Source: Bacillus sp. CH30_1T (GTDB lineage Bacteria; Bacillota; Bacilli; Bacillales; Bacillaceae_B). Taken from it: DNA of 64,000 nucleotides. This document shows positions 8,991 to 17,845 of the stretch, one piece after another. The notes beneath the pieces were generated by a model. The model did no database searches, was not told where the DNA came from, and saw only the letters and a list, made by a program, of their open reading frames with translations. Position numbers and translations under genes: made by a program. The stretch is taken from positions 1-64,000 of the forward strand of contig NZ_VTUY01000016.1 of the NCBI RefSeq assembly GCF_008364765.1. Direction: 5' to 3'. The stretch's first letter is position 1. Each line of letters begins with the position of its first letter.

Positions 8991-9350
8991 TTACTTATTA
9001 AATAAATCTTTAAAATGTTCCACCCGTTTCCGATTCACTTTAAAATCATAAAATCCAAGACGTGAACCTGACTTGATATGTAGAAGATGTTTACTTTCAT
9101 CGATATAGAGTTCCAGGTCATCCATGAATTTCAACCACTTTGATGTGAAAACCGCATGCACATAATGTGACTTATCTTCCTTGATCTCTACATGATCGAA
9201 CTTACTGAGGGTGCTGCGGATTCTCGCCTTCGCATCCTCTGTGCTTCCACTGATGGGAAGTGGTGCTATACGATGATATGATGTGAGGTCTATCGTGCTC
9301 ACACAGTTTTTTTTATTCGTCGGGCTGTGAGTGAAAGGGATTGATTCCAT
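8991..9350 (-). CDS. DUF1499 domain protein
   Basis: 119-residue soluble protein. The segment from APLPISGSTEDAKARIRSTL to FTSKWLKFMDDLELYIDES and the closing GSRLGFYDFKVNRKRVEHF match the DUF1499 family, whose role is unknown. The ATG at 9350 has AAAGGAG nine bases upstream; a longer reading to 9410 lacks such a site. No signal peptide is visible. It lies between repeats B1 and B2 and is convergent with yqfW. Confidence 0.8.
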   Translation of the reverse strand: MESIPFTHSPTNKKNCVSTIDLTSYHRIAPLPISGSTEDAKARIRSTLSKFDHVEIKEDKSHYVHAVFTSKWLKFMDDLELYIDESKHLLHIKSGSRLGFYDFKVNRKRVEHFKDLFNK

Positions 9351-9604
9351 GGCTGCATCTCCTTTCAATTCCTTCTGTATAATTGCATTTTTTTCCTCTT
9401 TTACCTTCACTTAAACTTTGGAAATTTCAGTAAAAGAAAAAGACTTCCAAGAAAAACAAATTTATCATAAGTGGTAGTATGAAGACATGGACCCTTCCTT
9501 TCCGCTCCACTCTGTGCTAATACAAAAAATAATCATTTCGATTATCAATCAAACCTCAGGGTTTTAAAAAGGCGTAAAATTTCTTTAAAGAGGCTGTTTT
9601 CAAT

Positions 9605-9845
9605 TTAGTTAGTTTTTGACACCTTTTAGCTCTGTCAAGAAAACCTCTTAAAGATGGTGAGGGGAACTGAGTAGACTCCTGCGGAAGTACGGGCTTAGCC
9701 GAGACCCCGTTCGGCTAAGCTGAGGAGGCTCGGCCGAACGCTAGCTGCAAGCGAAGCGGTTCCCCTCACCATCTAAGCACACACTTGTTGACAGAGCAAC
9801 CAGCAGATCTTATGTAATATAACAACAAACTTTTCGAAAAGAGCC
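9605..9845 (-). repeat. Dispersed palindromic repeat, copy B2
   Basis: Close relative of B1. Body 9653-9773 is bounded by GATGGTGAGGGGAAC and its complement. The outer pair GCTCTGTCAA / TTGACAGAGC (9629-9638, 9788-9797) is perfect. The interior has its own 10-bp stem GCTTAGCCGA / TCGGCTAAGC. The head module on the minus strand ends at 9845, abutting the zur terminator. Confidence 0.87.
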
Positions 9846-9852
9846 AAGAAAA

Positions 9853-9874
9853 AAGAGACCCTAAAAGGATCTCT
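9853..9874 (-). terminator. zur intrinsic terminator
   Basis: On the minus strand AGAGATCC and GGGTCTCT pair over eight positions, followed by six U. It ends the znuC-znuB-zur operon. Confidence 0.8.
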
Positions 9875-10291
9875 CTACTGACATTGAGGGCATTTGCCAT
9901 AAATTTCGAATTTATGGCCGGATATATCATACCCTGTGTCCGTTAAATTATCTTTTAACGCTTCCATGGGACATGTGTGAATTTCTTTCGTTTTACCACA
10001 ATCCATACAAATGAAGTGATGATGATGGTGATGACTTTCACATGTAAATCGAAAATGTCTTTCACCTGAGAGTTCAGTCTCTTCCAAAATCTCAAGTTCA
10101 ACAAACAAGCTCAAATTACGGTAGATTGTATCAAAACTGAGCCCCGGGTAGTCAGCTTTCATATTTTCCAATACATCCCTGGCCGTCAAATATTTATTAG
10201 AGCTGGAAAACAGTTCAAGTAATTGCTCCCGTTTTCCTGTATGCTTATATCCTTTTGATTTTAACAGGTCCATTGCTTCCGTTACATTCAT
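9875..10291 (-). CDS. zur: Zinc uptake repressor Zur, Fur family
   Basis: 138-residue Fur-family repressor that with zinc blocks zinc-uptake genes. The N-terminal winged helix (residues 1-80) includes [24 protein letters not shown] recognition sequence (written here with ARDVLENM) and [17 protein letters not shown]. The C-terminal half holds the structural zinc Cys pairs CMDC (about 97-100) and CPQC near the end, and a run of six His after ESH. Last gene of the znuC-znuB-zur operon; only three bases separate it from znuB. The operon membership makes Zur a better call than Fur or PerR. Confidence 0.93.
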   Translation of the reverse strand: MNVTEAMDLLKSKGYKHTGKREQLLELFSSSNKYLTARDVLENMKADYPGLSFDTIYRNLSLFVELEILEETELSGERHFRFTCESHHHHHHFICMDCGKTKEIHTCPMEALKDNLTDTGYDISGHKFEIYGKCPQCQ

Positions 10292-10294
10292 TTT

Positions 10295-11152
10295 CTACAC
10301 CTCAACTCTAGAAGAATGACTCGACGTTCTTATTTTTTTAATCACAATTGTACTGAGAAGGATTAAAATAGCCGTCATGACAATCGTACCACCTGGTGCA
10401 AGATTCAAATAGAAGGCACTGATTAATCCAACAATAACAGAAATTTCACCAAATAATAGTGAAAACCCAATTGTTTGTTTAAATCCATTGGCAATCCTGA
10501 TACTTGCAGCAACAGGTAATGTCATAAGAGACGAAACCAGCAGGATCCCGACGATGCGCATGGAAGCGGCAATCACAAGTGCTACCATGACCATAAAGAT
10601 AAAGTGGATCGCCTTAGCGGGGATTCCTGACGCCTTTGCATGATCCTCATCAAAAGATAGAAGAAACAATTCTTTATAAAGCAGGAAAATCACCCCTATC
10701 ACAAGAACGCTGATTCCTCCAATCAAATACAAATCTCCCCTGCTGACTGCACTGACACTTCCAAACAAATAGCTAAATAAATCTGTATTAAAACCGTCTG
10801 CTAGAGAAATGAAGATGACCCCTATCCCGATTCCTCCAGATAGTATGATCGGAATTGCAAGCTCCTGATAATGCTTGTATAACATACGCAAACGTTCAAT
10901 GAATAAGGAGCCCACGACAGAGAATAACATTCCAAAATATAGTGGATTCAATCCCGAAAAAGCAGGTATCGTTTTACTTAAATACAGGCTCGCTGCAATA
11001 CCAGACAGAGTGACGTGACTCAATGCATCCGCAATTAAAGAAAGCCTCCTTACGACGATGAATGCTCCTAATAAAGGTGCGATGATTCCAATGAGAATCC
11101 CCGTTAGAAATGCATTTTGTAAAAATTCATATTGAAAAATAGCTTGAAGCAT
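10295..11152 (-). CDS. znuB: Zinc ABC transporter permease
   Basis: 285-residue polytopic membrane protein of the ABC-3 family with about eight to nine membrane segments. The segment AFIVVRRLSLIADALSHVTLSGIA is the conserved start of this family, and FDEDHAKASGIPAKAIHF is the loop that contacts the ATPase. It imports zinc together with ZnuC and an external lipoprotein that is not encoded here. Zinc rather than manganese is inferred from linkage to zur and the operator upstream of znuC. Confidence 0.9.
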   Translation of the reverse strand: MLQAIFQYEFLQNAFLTGILIGIIAPLLGAFIVVRRLSLIADALSHVTLSGIAASLYLSKTIPAFSGLNPLYFGMLFSVVGSLFIERLRMLYKHYQELAIPIILSGGIGIGVIFISLADGFNTDLFSYLFGSVSAVSRGDLYLIGGISVLVIGVIFLLYKELFLLSFDEDHAKASGIPAKAIHFIFMVMVALVIAASMRIVGILLVSSLMTLPVAASIRIANGFKQTIGFSLLFGEISVIVGLISAFYLNLAPGGTIVMTAILILLSTIVIKKIRTSSHSSRVEV

Positions 11153-11170
11153 TGTCTTCCCTCCAATCGA

Positions 11171-11953
11171 TCATGAATGATGTTCATGCTCATGATTTAA
11201 AAAATGTACATCATGACCATAAAAAGAGGAAAGCTGATTTTCCTTTAGCTTCTCAAACTCTTCTGTTTTGCCATGGAAATGTAAATGTTTATTTAAACAA
11301 GCGACATGAGTCACTTTGTTCGAAATCGATCCAATGTCATGAGTGACAAGTACGAGAGTAATCCCTAAATCTTTATTTAAGGTTTCTAACATATCATAGA
11401 AGTTTTGGACGTTTTGACTATCCACTCCCACTGTCGGTTCATCAAGAATCAATACATCAGGCTGGCTGACGAGCGCACGGGCAATAAACACCCTTTGCTG
11501 TTGTCCACCTGATAATTCTCCAATATTACGTTTGGCGAATTGACTCATCCCAACCGATTCTATGGCTCCGTATACATCTAGTTTATATTTAGATGAAATC
11601 CTCTTGAACAAACCTGCTTTTTTCGCTAATCCGCTTGCCACCACCTCATATACTGTAGCTGGAAAGCCTGTATTGAAGCTATTGGCCTTTTGGGAAACAA
11701 ACCCTATGCGATCCCATTGTTTGAATTTATGCTGAGGGATCCCAAATAGCTCAATATTCCCTTGTTTTACTCGTAAAAGGCCCAGAACAAGCTTTAGTAA
11801 TGTCGATTTACCTGAACCATTAGGTCCGACGATTCCAAGGAATGCCCCTCTGGGAATGCTTAAGTTAATATCTTCGAGCACTCTTTCCCGCTCATATCTG
11901 AAATTCACATCTTCTATTTTAATAATAGGATTTGCAGTATCCATTTTAATCAT
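11171..11953 (-). CDS. znuC: Zinc ABC transporter ATP-binding protein
   Basis: 260-residue cytosolic ATPase of the zinc importer. Walker A GPNGSGKST, signature LSGGQQQR, Walker B VLILDEPTVG and switch His in LVTHD are all present. The C terminus is His-rich (HDVHFLNHEHEHHS), which may bind zinc. First gene of znuC-znuB-zur. A sigma-A promoter (11996-12024) and a Zur-type operator (11961-11980) lie just upstream. Confidence 0.92.
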   Translation of the reverse strand: MIKMDTANPIIKIEDVNFRYERERVLEDINLSIPRGAFLGIVGPNGSGKSTLLKLVLGLLRVKQGNIELFGIPQHKFKQWDRIGFVSQKANSFNTGFPATVYEVVASGLAKKAGLFKRISSKYKLDVYGAIESVGMSQFAKRNIGELSGGQQQRVFIARALVSQPDVLILDEPTVGVDSQNVQNFYDMLETLNKDLGITLVLVTHDIGSISNKVTHVACLNKHLHFHGKTEEFEKLKENQLSSFYGHDVHFLNHEHEHHS

Positions 11954-11960
11954 CTCTCTT

Positions 11961-11980
11961 TATAAGAATCATTACGATTT
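11961..11980 (-). promoter_or_regulatory. Putative Zur operator
   Basis: On the minus strand AAATCGTAATGATTCTTATA. The left half AAATCGTAAT equals the left half of the B. subtilis Zur box; the right half is partly degenerate. It lies downstream of the -10 box and about 8 bp before the znuC start. Confidence 0.75.
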
Positions 11981-11995
11981 AAAAGTACATAGGGT

Positions 11996-12024
11996 AGTAT
12001 ACATGATGGGTGCACAATTGTAAA
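11996..12024 (-). promoter_or_regulatory. Predicted sigma-A promoter of znuC-znuB-zur
   Basis: TTTACA (12019-12024) and TATACT (11996-12001) on the minus strand, 17 bp apart. Confidence 0.75.
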
Positions 12025-12037
12025 TCATTCATGCCCC

Positions 12038-12076
12038 AATACCGGACTGCTCAATTTGAGTGAGCAGTCCGGTATT
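12038..12076 (-). terminator. Strong hairpin after yqfU
   Basis: Perfect 16-bp arms AATACCGGACTGCTCA / TGAGCAGTCCGGTATT lie between the yqfU stop and the znuC promoter. There is no U tract on the minus strand, so it insulates by structure or acts weakly as a terminator. Confidence 0.65.
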
Positions 12077-12087
12077 TGTATGCTGCA

Positions 12088-12969
12088 TTAGTGAATGGCA
12101 GACTTAAATCGTGCACCCTTTGTTTCCTGTGTACTCATAATCGTAATGAAAGCATTTGGATCTACATCAGAAACAATGGATTTCAACTTTGTTACTTCAA
12201 GTCTGGTGACCACGACATAAATGACCTCTTTATCATTATCTGTGTAACCTCCACGCCCCTTTAACATGGTTGTTCCCCTGCCAAGTCTTTTTAGTATTGC
12301 GTCGGATACATCAAGGTAATGGTCAGAAACAATGATTACAGCCTTCGTTTCATCCATTCCCTGAATCACCGTATCAATCGTCTTAAAGGCTATATAGTAG
12401 GTCATAACGGAATACATCGCTTCTTCAAGTCCGAAGACAAATGCTGCCCAGGCGAAAATGAAAATATTGATGAACATAACAAACTCTCCCACTGAAAACG
12501 GAAGTTTTTTCGTTAAAAGAATTCCTAGGATTTCAGTTCCATCCAGAGATCCACCATGACGTATCACAAGGCCGACCCCAACTCCAAGTGTCAAGCCTCC
12601 AAAAACAGTGGCTAACACTTTCTCTGTTACAAAGGGATCAATATGGTGTAATAGGCTTTCGATGCCTGCTAGCGCAATAATGGCAAACAGTGAAGAAACT
12701 ACAAAGGTTTTCCCGATATGTTTATACCCGTAATACATGAAAGGGAGATTTAGAAGAACCAGCAGGGTTGCAAAGTTTACAAATGGAATGGTGTCTGAAA
12801 CTAAATAATCCAAAATCAGCGAAACACCAATAATACCACCATCAATAATATTATTTGGAACAAGGAATAACTCAATGGATATAGCAGCTAATGCTGCTCC
12901 AATTATAATAAAGATTAATCGGTAAATAAAATGAAGGGGACTTTCTTTTTTATGTACTCTTTGGGTCAT
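12088..12969 (-). CDS. yqfU: YitT family membrane protein YqfU
   Basis: 293-residue protein with five to six membrane segments in the first about 200 residues ([19 protein letters not shown] with the family [12 protein letters not shown] motif; [21 protein letters not shown]) and a soluble C-terminal DUF2179 domain ([25 protein letters not shown]). Function is unknown. ATG at 12969 is chosen because AAAGGAA lies upstream; an in-frame GTG at 12990 overlaps the site. Divergent from yqfT as in B. subtilis. Confidence 0.87.
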   Translation of the reverse strand: MTQRVHKKESPLHFIYRLIFIIIGAALAAISIELFLVPNNIIDGGIIGVSLILDYLVSDTIPFVNFATLLVLLNLPFMYYGYKHIGKTFVVSSLFAIIALAGIESLLHHIDPFVTEKVLATVFGGLTLGVGVGLVIRHGGSLDGTEILGILLTKKLPFSVGEFVMFINIFIFAWAAFVFGLEEAMYSVMTYYIAFKTIDTVIQGMDETKAVIIVSDHYLDVSDAILKRLGRGTTMLKGRGGYTDNDKEVIYVVVTRLEVTKLKSIVSDVDPNAFITIMSTQETKGARFKSAIH

Positions 12970-13059
12970 CGTCAATTCCTTTCCTTTCACTTTATTTTCT
13001 TATAAAAATGTCACTTTCTGATCAGGAGTTACATATGTATCTGTTGAGGAGTGATAAAC

Positions 13060-13314
13060 ATGAAGCTATTACAAAACGTGATTAATCACAAAATTAACAA
13101 TATCACAAATGAAGAATTATTAAAGTACGCCAATCAATATAACATTTCATTGACTTCACAGCAGGCAACAAGCATCGTCGCTAGTGTTAAAGGAAAGAAC
13201 ATTAATATCTTCAATGACAGCAAACGCAGTAAATTGGTGAAGGAATTAGCAAGGCTAATAGGTCCTGCCAAGGCGAAGGAAATCAACCAACTCTTTTTGC
13301 AGCTCATCAGATAG
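13060..13314 (+). CDS. yqfT: DUF2624 protein YqfT
   Basis: 84-residue soluble, largely helical protein of unknown function. The pattern QNVINHKINNITNEELLKYA and SLTSQQATSIVASVKGKNI fits the DUF2624 family, and length and place between yqfU and nfo match B. subtilis YqfT. ATG at 13060 follows GAGGAG by eight bases. Confidence 0.85.
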   Translation: MKLLQNVINHKINNITNEELLKYANQYNISLTSQQATSIVASVKGKNINIFNDSKRSKLVKELARLIGPAKAKEINQLFLQLIR

Positions 13315-13322
13315 TAAAAGAA

Positions 13323-13365
13323 GAGGAGGCGTCCCTATTGATGAGAGATGACCTCCTCCATTGCC
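13323..13365 (+). terminator. yqfT terminator
   Basis: GAGGAGG (13323-13329) pairs with CCTCCTC (13352-13358), with T-rich sequence downstream. Confidence 0.6.
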
Positions 13366-13369
13366 TTTT

Positions 13370-14263
13370 TTATTGATTCAGAATTTTCGTTAATACATCT
13401 TCATCGAACGTTTGACTCTGAAGCATGTCAATTTCGAACTTGTAAGGAGGCTTTTTATTTTTCTTATCTTCCCCTACATATGGTGTTTCCAGAATCTTAG
13501 GTACCTCTTGCAGCTGTGGATGATGCACAATATAGTTCAGTGCTTTGAATCCGATATGTCCGAATCCTAAATTTTCATGGCGGTCTTTACTAGCCCCACG
13601 TTCATTCTTACTATCGTTAATGTGTAGAACCTTTAAGCGATCAATCCCGACAATCTTATCGAATTCTTCCAAGACTCCATCGAAATCATCCACAATATTA
13701 TATCCTGCATCATGGGTGTGACAAGTATCGAAACAAACAGAAAGGCGGTCATTCAGTTCTACCCCATTGATGATTTGAGCTAATTCCTCAAAAGATCTTC
13801 CACATTCTGAACCCTTCCCTGCCATTGTTTCCAATGCAATTTGCACTTTATGGTCTTTGGTTAGTACTTCATTCAGACCTTCAATGATCTTTTCGATTCC
13901 CTTATCTGCTCCTGCACCTACGTGAGCGCCCGGGTGAAGCACAATCTGTCCCGCTCCCAGAGCTTCTGTGCGTTCGATTTCAGAACGGAGGAAATTGACA
14001 CCTAATTCAAATGTAGCAGGGTTCGTCGTATTTCCGATGTTAATGATATAGGGAGCATGAACAACGATGTCCTCTATCCCATTTTCTTTCATGTGAGCGA
14101 TACCCGCTTCAATATTTAAATCTTCGATCTTTTTTCTTCTCGTATTTTGAGGGGCACCTGTATAAATCATAAATGTATTCGCTCCATATGAAACGGCTTC
14201 CTCACTGGAAGCTAATAGCATTTTTTTACCACTCATCGAAACATGGGATCCAATCTTAACCAT
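13370..14263 (-). CDS. nfo: Endonuclease IV (AP endonuclease)
   Basis: 297-residue TIM-barrel AP endonuclease of base excision repair that cuts 5' of abasic sites, also important for spore DNA repair in Bacillus. Trinuclear zinc ligands are recognisable in [45 protein letters not shown] and [16 protein letters not shown] at 14263 follows TTAGGAG and gives the length of B. subtilis Nfo; a TTG codon nine bases upstream is rejected. Monocistronic or transcribed after cshB, 69 bp away. Confidence 0.95.
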   Translation of the reverse strand: MVKIGSHVSMSGKKMLLASSEEAVSYGANTFMIYTGAPQNTRRKKIEDLNIEAGIAHMKENGIEDIVVHAPYIINIGNTTNPATFELGVNFLRSEIERTEALGAGQIVLHPGAHVGAGADKGIEKIIEGLNEVLTKDHKVQIALETMAGKGSECGRSFEELAQIINGVELNDRLSVCFDTCHTHDAGYNIVDDFDGVLEEFDKIVGIDRLKVLHINDSKNERGASKDRHENLGFGHIGFKALNYIVHHPQLQEVPKILETPYVGEDKKNKKPPYKFEIDMLQSQTFDEDVLTKILNQ

Positions 14264-14332
14264 TCTTCTCAACTCCTAAGAAAATCTCTCTATATTGTAT
14301 CGAATGTGTACAAATGAATCACGTTAAAACTC

Positions 14333-15640
14333 TTATTTGCTTCTGTTTTTCTTTCTTCTCTCACGTTTCTTGATCTGATCCATTTTGTATTTCATTTTCT
14401 TTTTATAACCCGGCTTAACTGCTTTCGGTTTTCGAACCATTGATTTCGCTTTTTCATCAATCTCATTAACATTCGTTTTTTGACGGTTCTTACGTTTGTT
14501 CAGGGGTGGCAACTCAGACCATTCCCCTTTCTTAATGTCTTGATGAGCAAAGCTAATTCCCAGCTTCTCCAGACGATTCAATGCATCTTCATCCGAAGGT
14601 GTATAAATGGTATAGGCAATCCCGGTATTACCGGCACGTGCTGTACGGCCAGAACGGTGAACATAGAAATCGAGATCTTGTGGCAATTCAAAGTTAATGA
14701 TGTGACTTACACCTTCAATGTCGATCCCTCTTGCTGCTAAATCAGTCGCTACGATGTACTGATAATCCAGGTTTCTCGTTTGCTTCATCATTTTCTTACG
14801 CTCACGGGGAGAAAGGTCTCCGTGAATTCGTCCAACCTTTAATCCTTTTGCGATCAAAGCATCTGCCACTTCATCTGCTTTTTGTTTTGTATTGGTAAAA
14901 ACGATACCTAAATATGGATTAATATCCACTAAAATATTGTACAACAGGTTAATTTTATCGCGACTCTTAAGTGGGACGATTACATGTTGAATATTCTTTG
15001 CCGATAGCTGCTCGGGCTCAACATGTGCATATTGTGGATTTTCCATATATTTCTTCAAGAATGGCTTCAGTTTCTCTGGAATCGTCGCAGAGAATACAAG
15101 CATTTGTAATTTTTCAGGCATCTTTGCCGCAATCTGATCCACATCTTCAATGAATCCCATATCAAGCATCAAATCCGCTTCATCAATTACCAGTAGACTG
15201 GCAGTATGAACAAATAAGGCTTGATCTTTCACTAAATCATTGATCCGGCCAGGAGTACCAACCACAATATGAGGCTGGTGTTTCAATTTCTCAATTGTTC
15301 TCTGCTTGTCCGTTCCACCAATAAAGCAGCGGGAAACAATGTTGCTATCTTTCGTGATCTTTAGTACCTCTTGATAAATCTGTTGTGCAAGTTCACGAGT
15401 TGGAGCAGTAATCACTGCTTGTACCTGTTCAGAATCTGCATTCACCTTCTCAATGATCGGTAAAAGATATGAATGTGTTTTTCCCGTTCCTGTCTGGGAT
15501 TGACCAATCGCACTTTGCCCTTTTAAAATCAGTGGGATCATTTTCTTTTGAATTTCTGTTGGTTCGTAGAAACCCAGTTCTTCTACAGCTTCATTAATGA
15601 AAGACTGGAATCCGAATTGTAGAAATAAATTCTTTTTCAT
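14333..15640 (-). CDS. cshB: DEAD-box RNA helicase CshB
   Basis: 435-residue ATP-dependent RNA helicase that assists RNA folding, mainly at low temperature. Motifs in order: Q motif (GFYEPTEIQ), I SQTGTGKT, Ia APTRELAQQ, DEAD in LLVIDEADLMLDMGF, SAT, and VI HRSGRTARAG. The C-terminal about 60 residues are strongly Lys/Arg-rich, as in CshB, and would bind RNA. AAAAGGAG precedes the ATG. Position between nfo and yqfQ matches yqfR (cshB). Confidence 0.94.
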   Translation of the reverse strand: MKKNLFLQFGFQSFINEAVEELGFYEPTEIQKKMIPLILKGQSAIGQSQTGTGKTHSYLLPIIEKVNADSEQVQAVITAPTRELAQQIYQEVLKITKDSNIVSRCFIGGTDKQRTIEKLKHQPHIVVGTPGRINDLVKDQALFVHTASLLVIDEADLMLDMGFIEDVDQIAAKMPEKLQMLVFSATIPEKLKPFLKKYMENPQYAHVEPEQLSAKNIQHVIVPLKSRDKINLLYNILVDINPYLGIVFTNTKQKADEVADALIAKGLKVGRIHGDLSPRERKKMMKQTRNLDYQYIVATDLAARGIDIEGVSHIINFELPQDLDFYVHRSGRTARAGNTGIAYTIYTPSDEDALNRLEKLGISFAHQDIKKGEWSELPPLNKRKNRQKTNVNEIDEKAKSMVRKPKAVKPGYKKKMKYKMDQIKKRERRKKNRSK

Positions 15641-15955
15641 TCTTTACATCTCCTTTTATCAAAATATCCTTTTATTTACGCTGTCATCGGGATGGATGCC
15701 AAGTCGAACACATCATCACCATAGATATATATAAAATTTACGGATCACTTTATCACCACGAGTGATTTTACCTTAACGTAACAGTTTAGTAAGCGTCATA
15801 TTTAAAGAACATCTAACCATTATAATGTTTTTTTGGCAAAACATCTAGTTCATACTTATTTTAATTTAAGATGATATTGTATGAATACCCTTTTTTCACC
15901 TATTGCATACTCTATACTGACGAGGAATTTATTCGAATGAAAGGAGGCTGTCATT
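15641..15955. other. Intergenic region cshB / yqfQ
   Basis: 315 bp, AT-rich, between two divergent genes. It must hold both promoters and probably a long cshB leader, but I see no pair of boxes good enough to name, no hairpin of note and no conserved open frame. Confidence 0.6.
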
Positions 15956-16672
15956 ATGCCACCTAGAAGAATGAGGAATCAGGGTCAGGATATGCGAAAT
16001 CCTTTCGGGATGAGACAGCAGCGGGGATTCAGCGGGTTCGGAATGCAGCAGCCTGGAAGGAATCGCTTTGGAATGGGGCAGACGCAGCCACCTCCGTTTC
16101 AATTTGGAGGACAACGTCAAAATCAAGGATTCAATATGGGGATGAATCAGAGAGGAAAAAGCCGGGGGCCAGGTAAAGGTGGTTTATTGTCTAAGCTTCT
16201 TAAAAAGGGGGATAATCAGAATGCCGGTGGAGGATTATTACAACAATTTTCCAGAGGGGACTCATCTTCCAACACGTCTGGCTTTGAACGATCGCCACAG
16301 GCAGCTGGCGGAATCCTCCAGAGCTTATTGAACCCCGGTAATGTGAATTCATTTTTATCCAATACCCAGCAAATGCTCCAGACAGCTCAACAGTTGGGTC
16401 CGATGTTCCAACAATATGGCCCTATGGTGAAAAATATCCCGGCACTATGGAAGTTATATCGTGGATTCAAAGATATGCCTGCCGATGATGCGTCCGACAA
16501 GGGGCATAGTGAAGAAAAAATAGTGGATAATGACATCCCTGAAGTTGAATCCACCGTTAAGAAAAAAAAGAAGAAGAAACCACCAGAAGAAATTTCAGAG
16601 GATAGTGATCTTGATGATAACCATGCGCCATCAAAGTCTAGATCAGGATCAAAACCCAAACTGTATATTTAA
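15956..16672 (+). CDS. yqfQ: YqfQ/VrrA family low-complexity protein
   Basis: 238-residue protein. The first about 70 residues are Gly/Gln/Met/Arg/Phe-rich (GFGMQQPGRNRFGMGQ), the centre (about 115-170) is a conserved helical part (LNPGNVNSFLSNTQQMLQTA; YGPMVKNIPALWKLYRGF), and the C terminus carries a Lys7-type tract then an acidic stretch. This is the architecture of YqfQ, related to VrrA of B. anthracis, where the repeat part is length-variable. Function is unknown; spore association has been proposed for the family. AAAGGAGG precedes the ATG. Confidence 0.85.
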   Translation: MPPRRMRNQGQDMRNPFGMRQQRGFSGFGMQQPGRNRFGMGQTQPPPFQFGGQRQNQGFNMGMNQRGKSRGPGKGGLLSKLLKKGDNQNAGGGLLQQFSRGDSSSNTSGFERSPQAAGGILQSLLNPGNVNSFLSNTQQMLQTAQQLGPMFQQYGPMVKNIPALWKLYRGFKDMPADDASDKGHSEEKIVDNDIPEVESTVKKKKKKKPPEEISEDSDLDDNHAPSKSRSGSKPKLYI

Positions 16673-16679
16673 AGCCAGG

Positions 16680-16718
16680 ATCCCTAAAGGTACTGAATCA
16701 CCTGTTTAGGGATTTTTT
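16680..16718 (+). terminator. yqfQ intrinsic terminator
   Basis: ATCCCTAAA (16680-16688) pairs with TTTAGGGAT (16705-16713), followed by a run of T. Confidence 0.88.
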
Positions 16719-16847
16719 TATTTAACGGCCAATCAAAGGCATTTCAAGCGGGGAAAGGTTCACATTATTATCGTTCTCTTTGTCAGGAGGGCAGTTCTCC
16801 TTTATAATGAAGACAAAACCTTTTCTCATGTAGGAGGATATTTATAG

Positions 16848-17804
16848 ATGGAAATTATTAAGATTACTCCGAGAGGCTATTGTTACGGTGTTGTAGATGC
16901 AATGGTCATTGCAAGAAATGCCGCTTTAGACAAATCGCTTCCTCGTCCAATTTATATTTTAGGCATGATCGTTCACAATAAGCATGTGACTGACGCATTC
17001 GAAGAAGACGGTATCATTACCCTGGATGGCAGCAACAGAAAAGAAATCATCGAACAAGTAAATGAAGGAACGGTTATCTTCACGGCTCATGGAGTTTCTC
17101 CTGAAGTGAAAGAAATAGCCAAACAAAAAGGACTTGTCACACTGGATGCAACTTGTCCCGATGTAACGAAAACCCATGATCTGATTCGCGCTAAAGAAGC
17201 GGAAGGCTATGACGTGATCTATATTGGTAAAAAAGGACATCCTGAGCCTGAAGGGGCTGTCGGGGTTGCACCTGAGATTGTGCATCTCGTGGAAACAGCA
17301 GAAGATGTAGAAGAACTTTCAATTGATAACGAAAAAATCATTGTGACTAACCAAACGACGATGAGTCAATGGGATGTATTGGATACGATGGATAAAGTGA
17401 AAGAAATGTACCCTCACGTTGAGCTGCACAAAGAAATATGCCTGGCTACCCAGGTTCGTCAAGAAGCAGTAGCTGAACAAGCTGGTGATGCAGATGTTCT
17501 CATCGTAGTTGGAGATCCTAAGAGTAATAACTCCAACCGGCTCGCTCAAGTATCAAAGGATATCGCAGGTACTCCTGCACATCGCATTTCCGACATTAGT
17601 GAATTGGATATAGAATGGATTAAAGATGCGGGCATCGTTGCTGTAACAGCCGGTGCATCCACTCCTACCCCAATCGTAAAAGAAGTCATTAAATTCCTTG
17701 AAGCTTTTAATCCAAATGATGAATCCACTTGGACAAGAGAGCGGAATGTTCCATTAAATAAAATTCTCCCTAAAGTACGAAAAGCTAAATTGGGAACAAA
17801 ATAA
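16848..17804 (+). CDS. ispH: 4-hydroxy-3-methylbut-2-enyl diphosphate reductase
   Basis: Last enzyme of the MEP pathway, making IPP and DMAPP with a [4Fe-4S] cluster. The 318-residue protein shows all LytB landmarks: first Cys in [12 protein letters not shown] (Cys13), His in GMIVHNKHV and TAHGVSPEV, second Cys in [11 protein letters not shown], Thr/Ser set NQTTMSQW, third Cys in [13 protein letters not shown] and [17 protein letters not shown] lies ten bases before the ATG. Convergent with yqfO at a strong shared terminator. Confidence 0.96.
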   Translation: MEIIKITPRGYCYGVVDAMVIARNAALDKSLPRPIYILGMIVHNKHVTDAFEEDGIITLDGSNRKEIIEQVNEGTVIFTAHGVSPEVKEIAKQKGLVTLDATCPDVTKTHDLIRAKEAEGYDVIYIGKKGHPEPEGAVGVAPEIVHLVETAEDVEELSIDNEKIIVTNQTTMSQWDVLDTMDKVKEMYPHVELHKEICLATQVRQEAVAEQAGDADVLIVVGDPKSNNSNRLAQVSKDIAGTPAHRISDISELDIEWIKDAGIVAVTAGASTPTPIVKEVIKFLEAFNPNDESTWTRERNVPLNKILPKVRKAKLGTK

Positions 17805-17806
17805 AG

Positions 17807-17843
17807 ATGAAAGGCCCCTTAGAAATTCTAAGGGGCCTTTCAT
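17807..17843. terminator. Bidirectional terminator ispH / yqfO
   Basis: ATGAAAGGCCCCTTAGAA and its complement form a near-perfect stem of about 17 bp between convergent stops. Confidence 0.9.
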
Positions 17844-17845
17844 TA

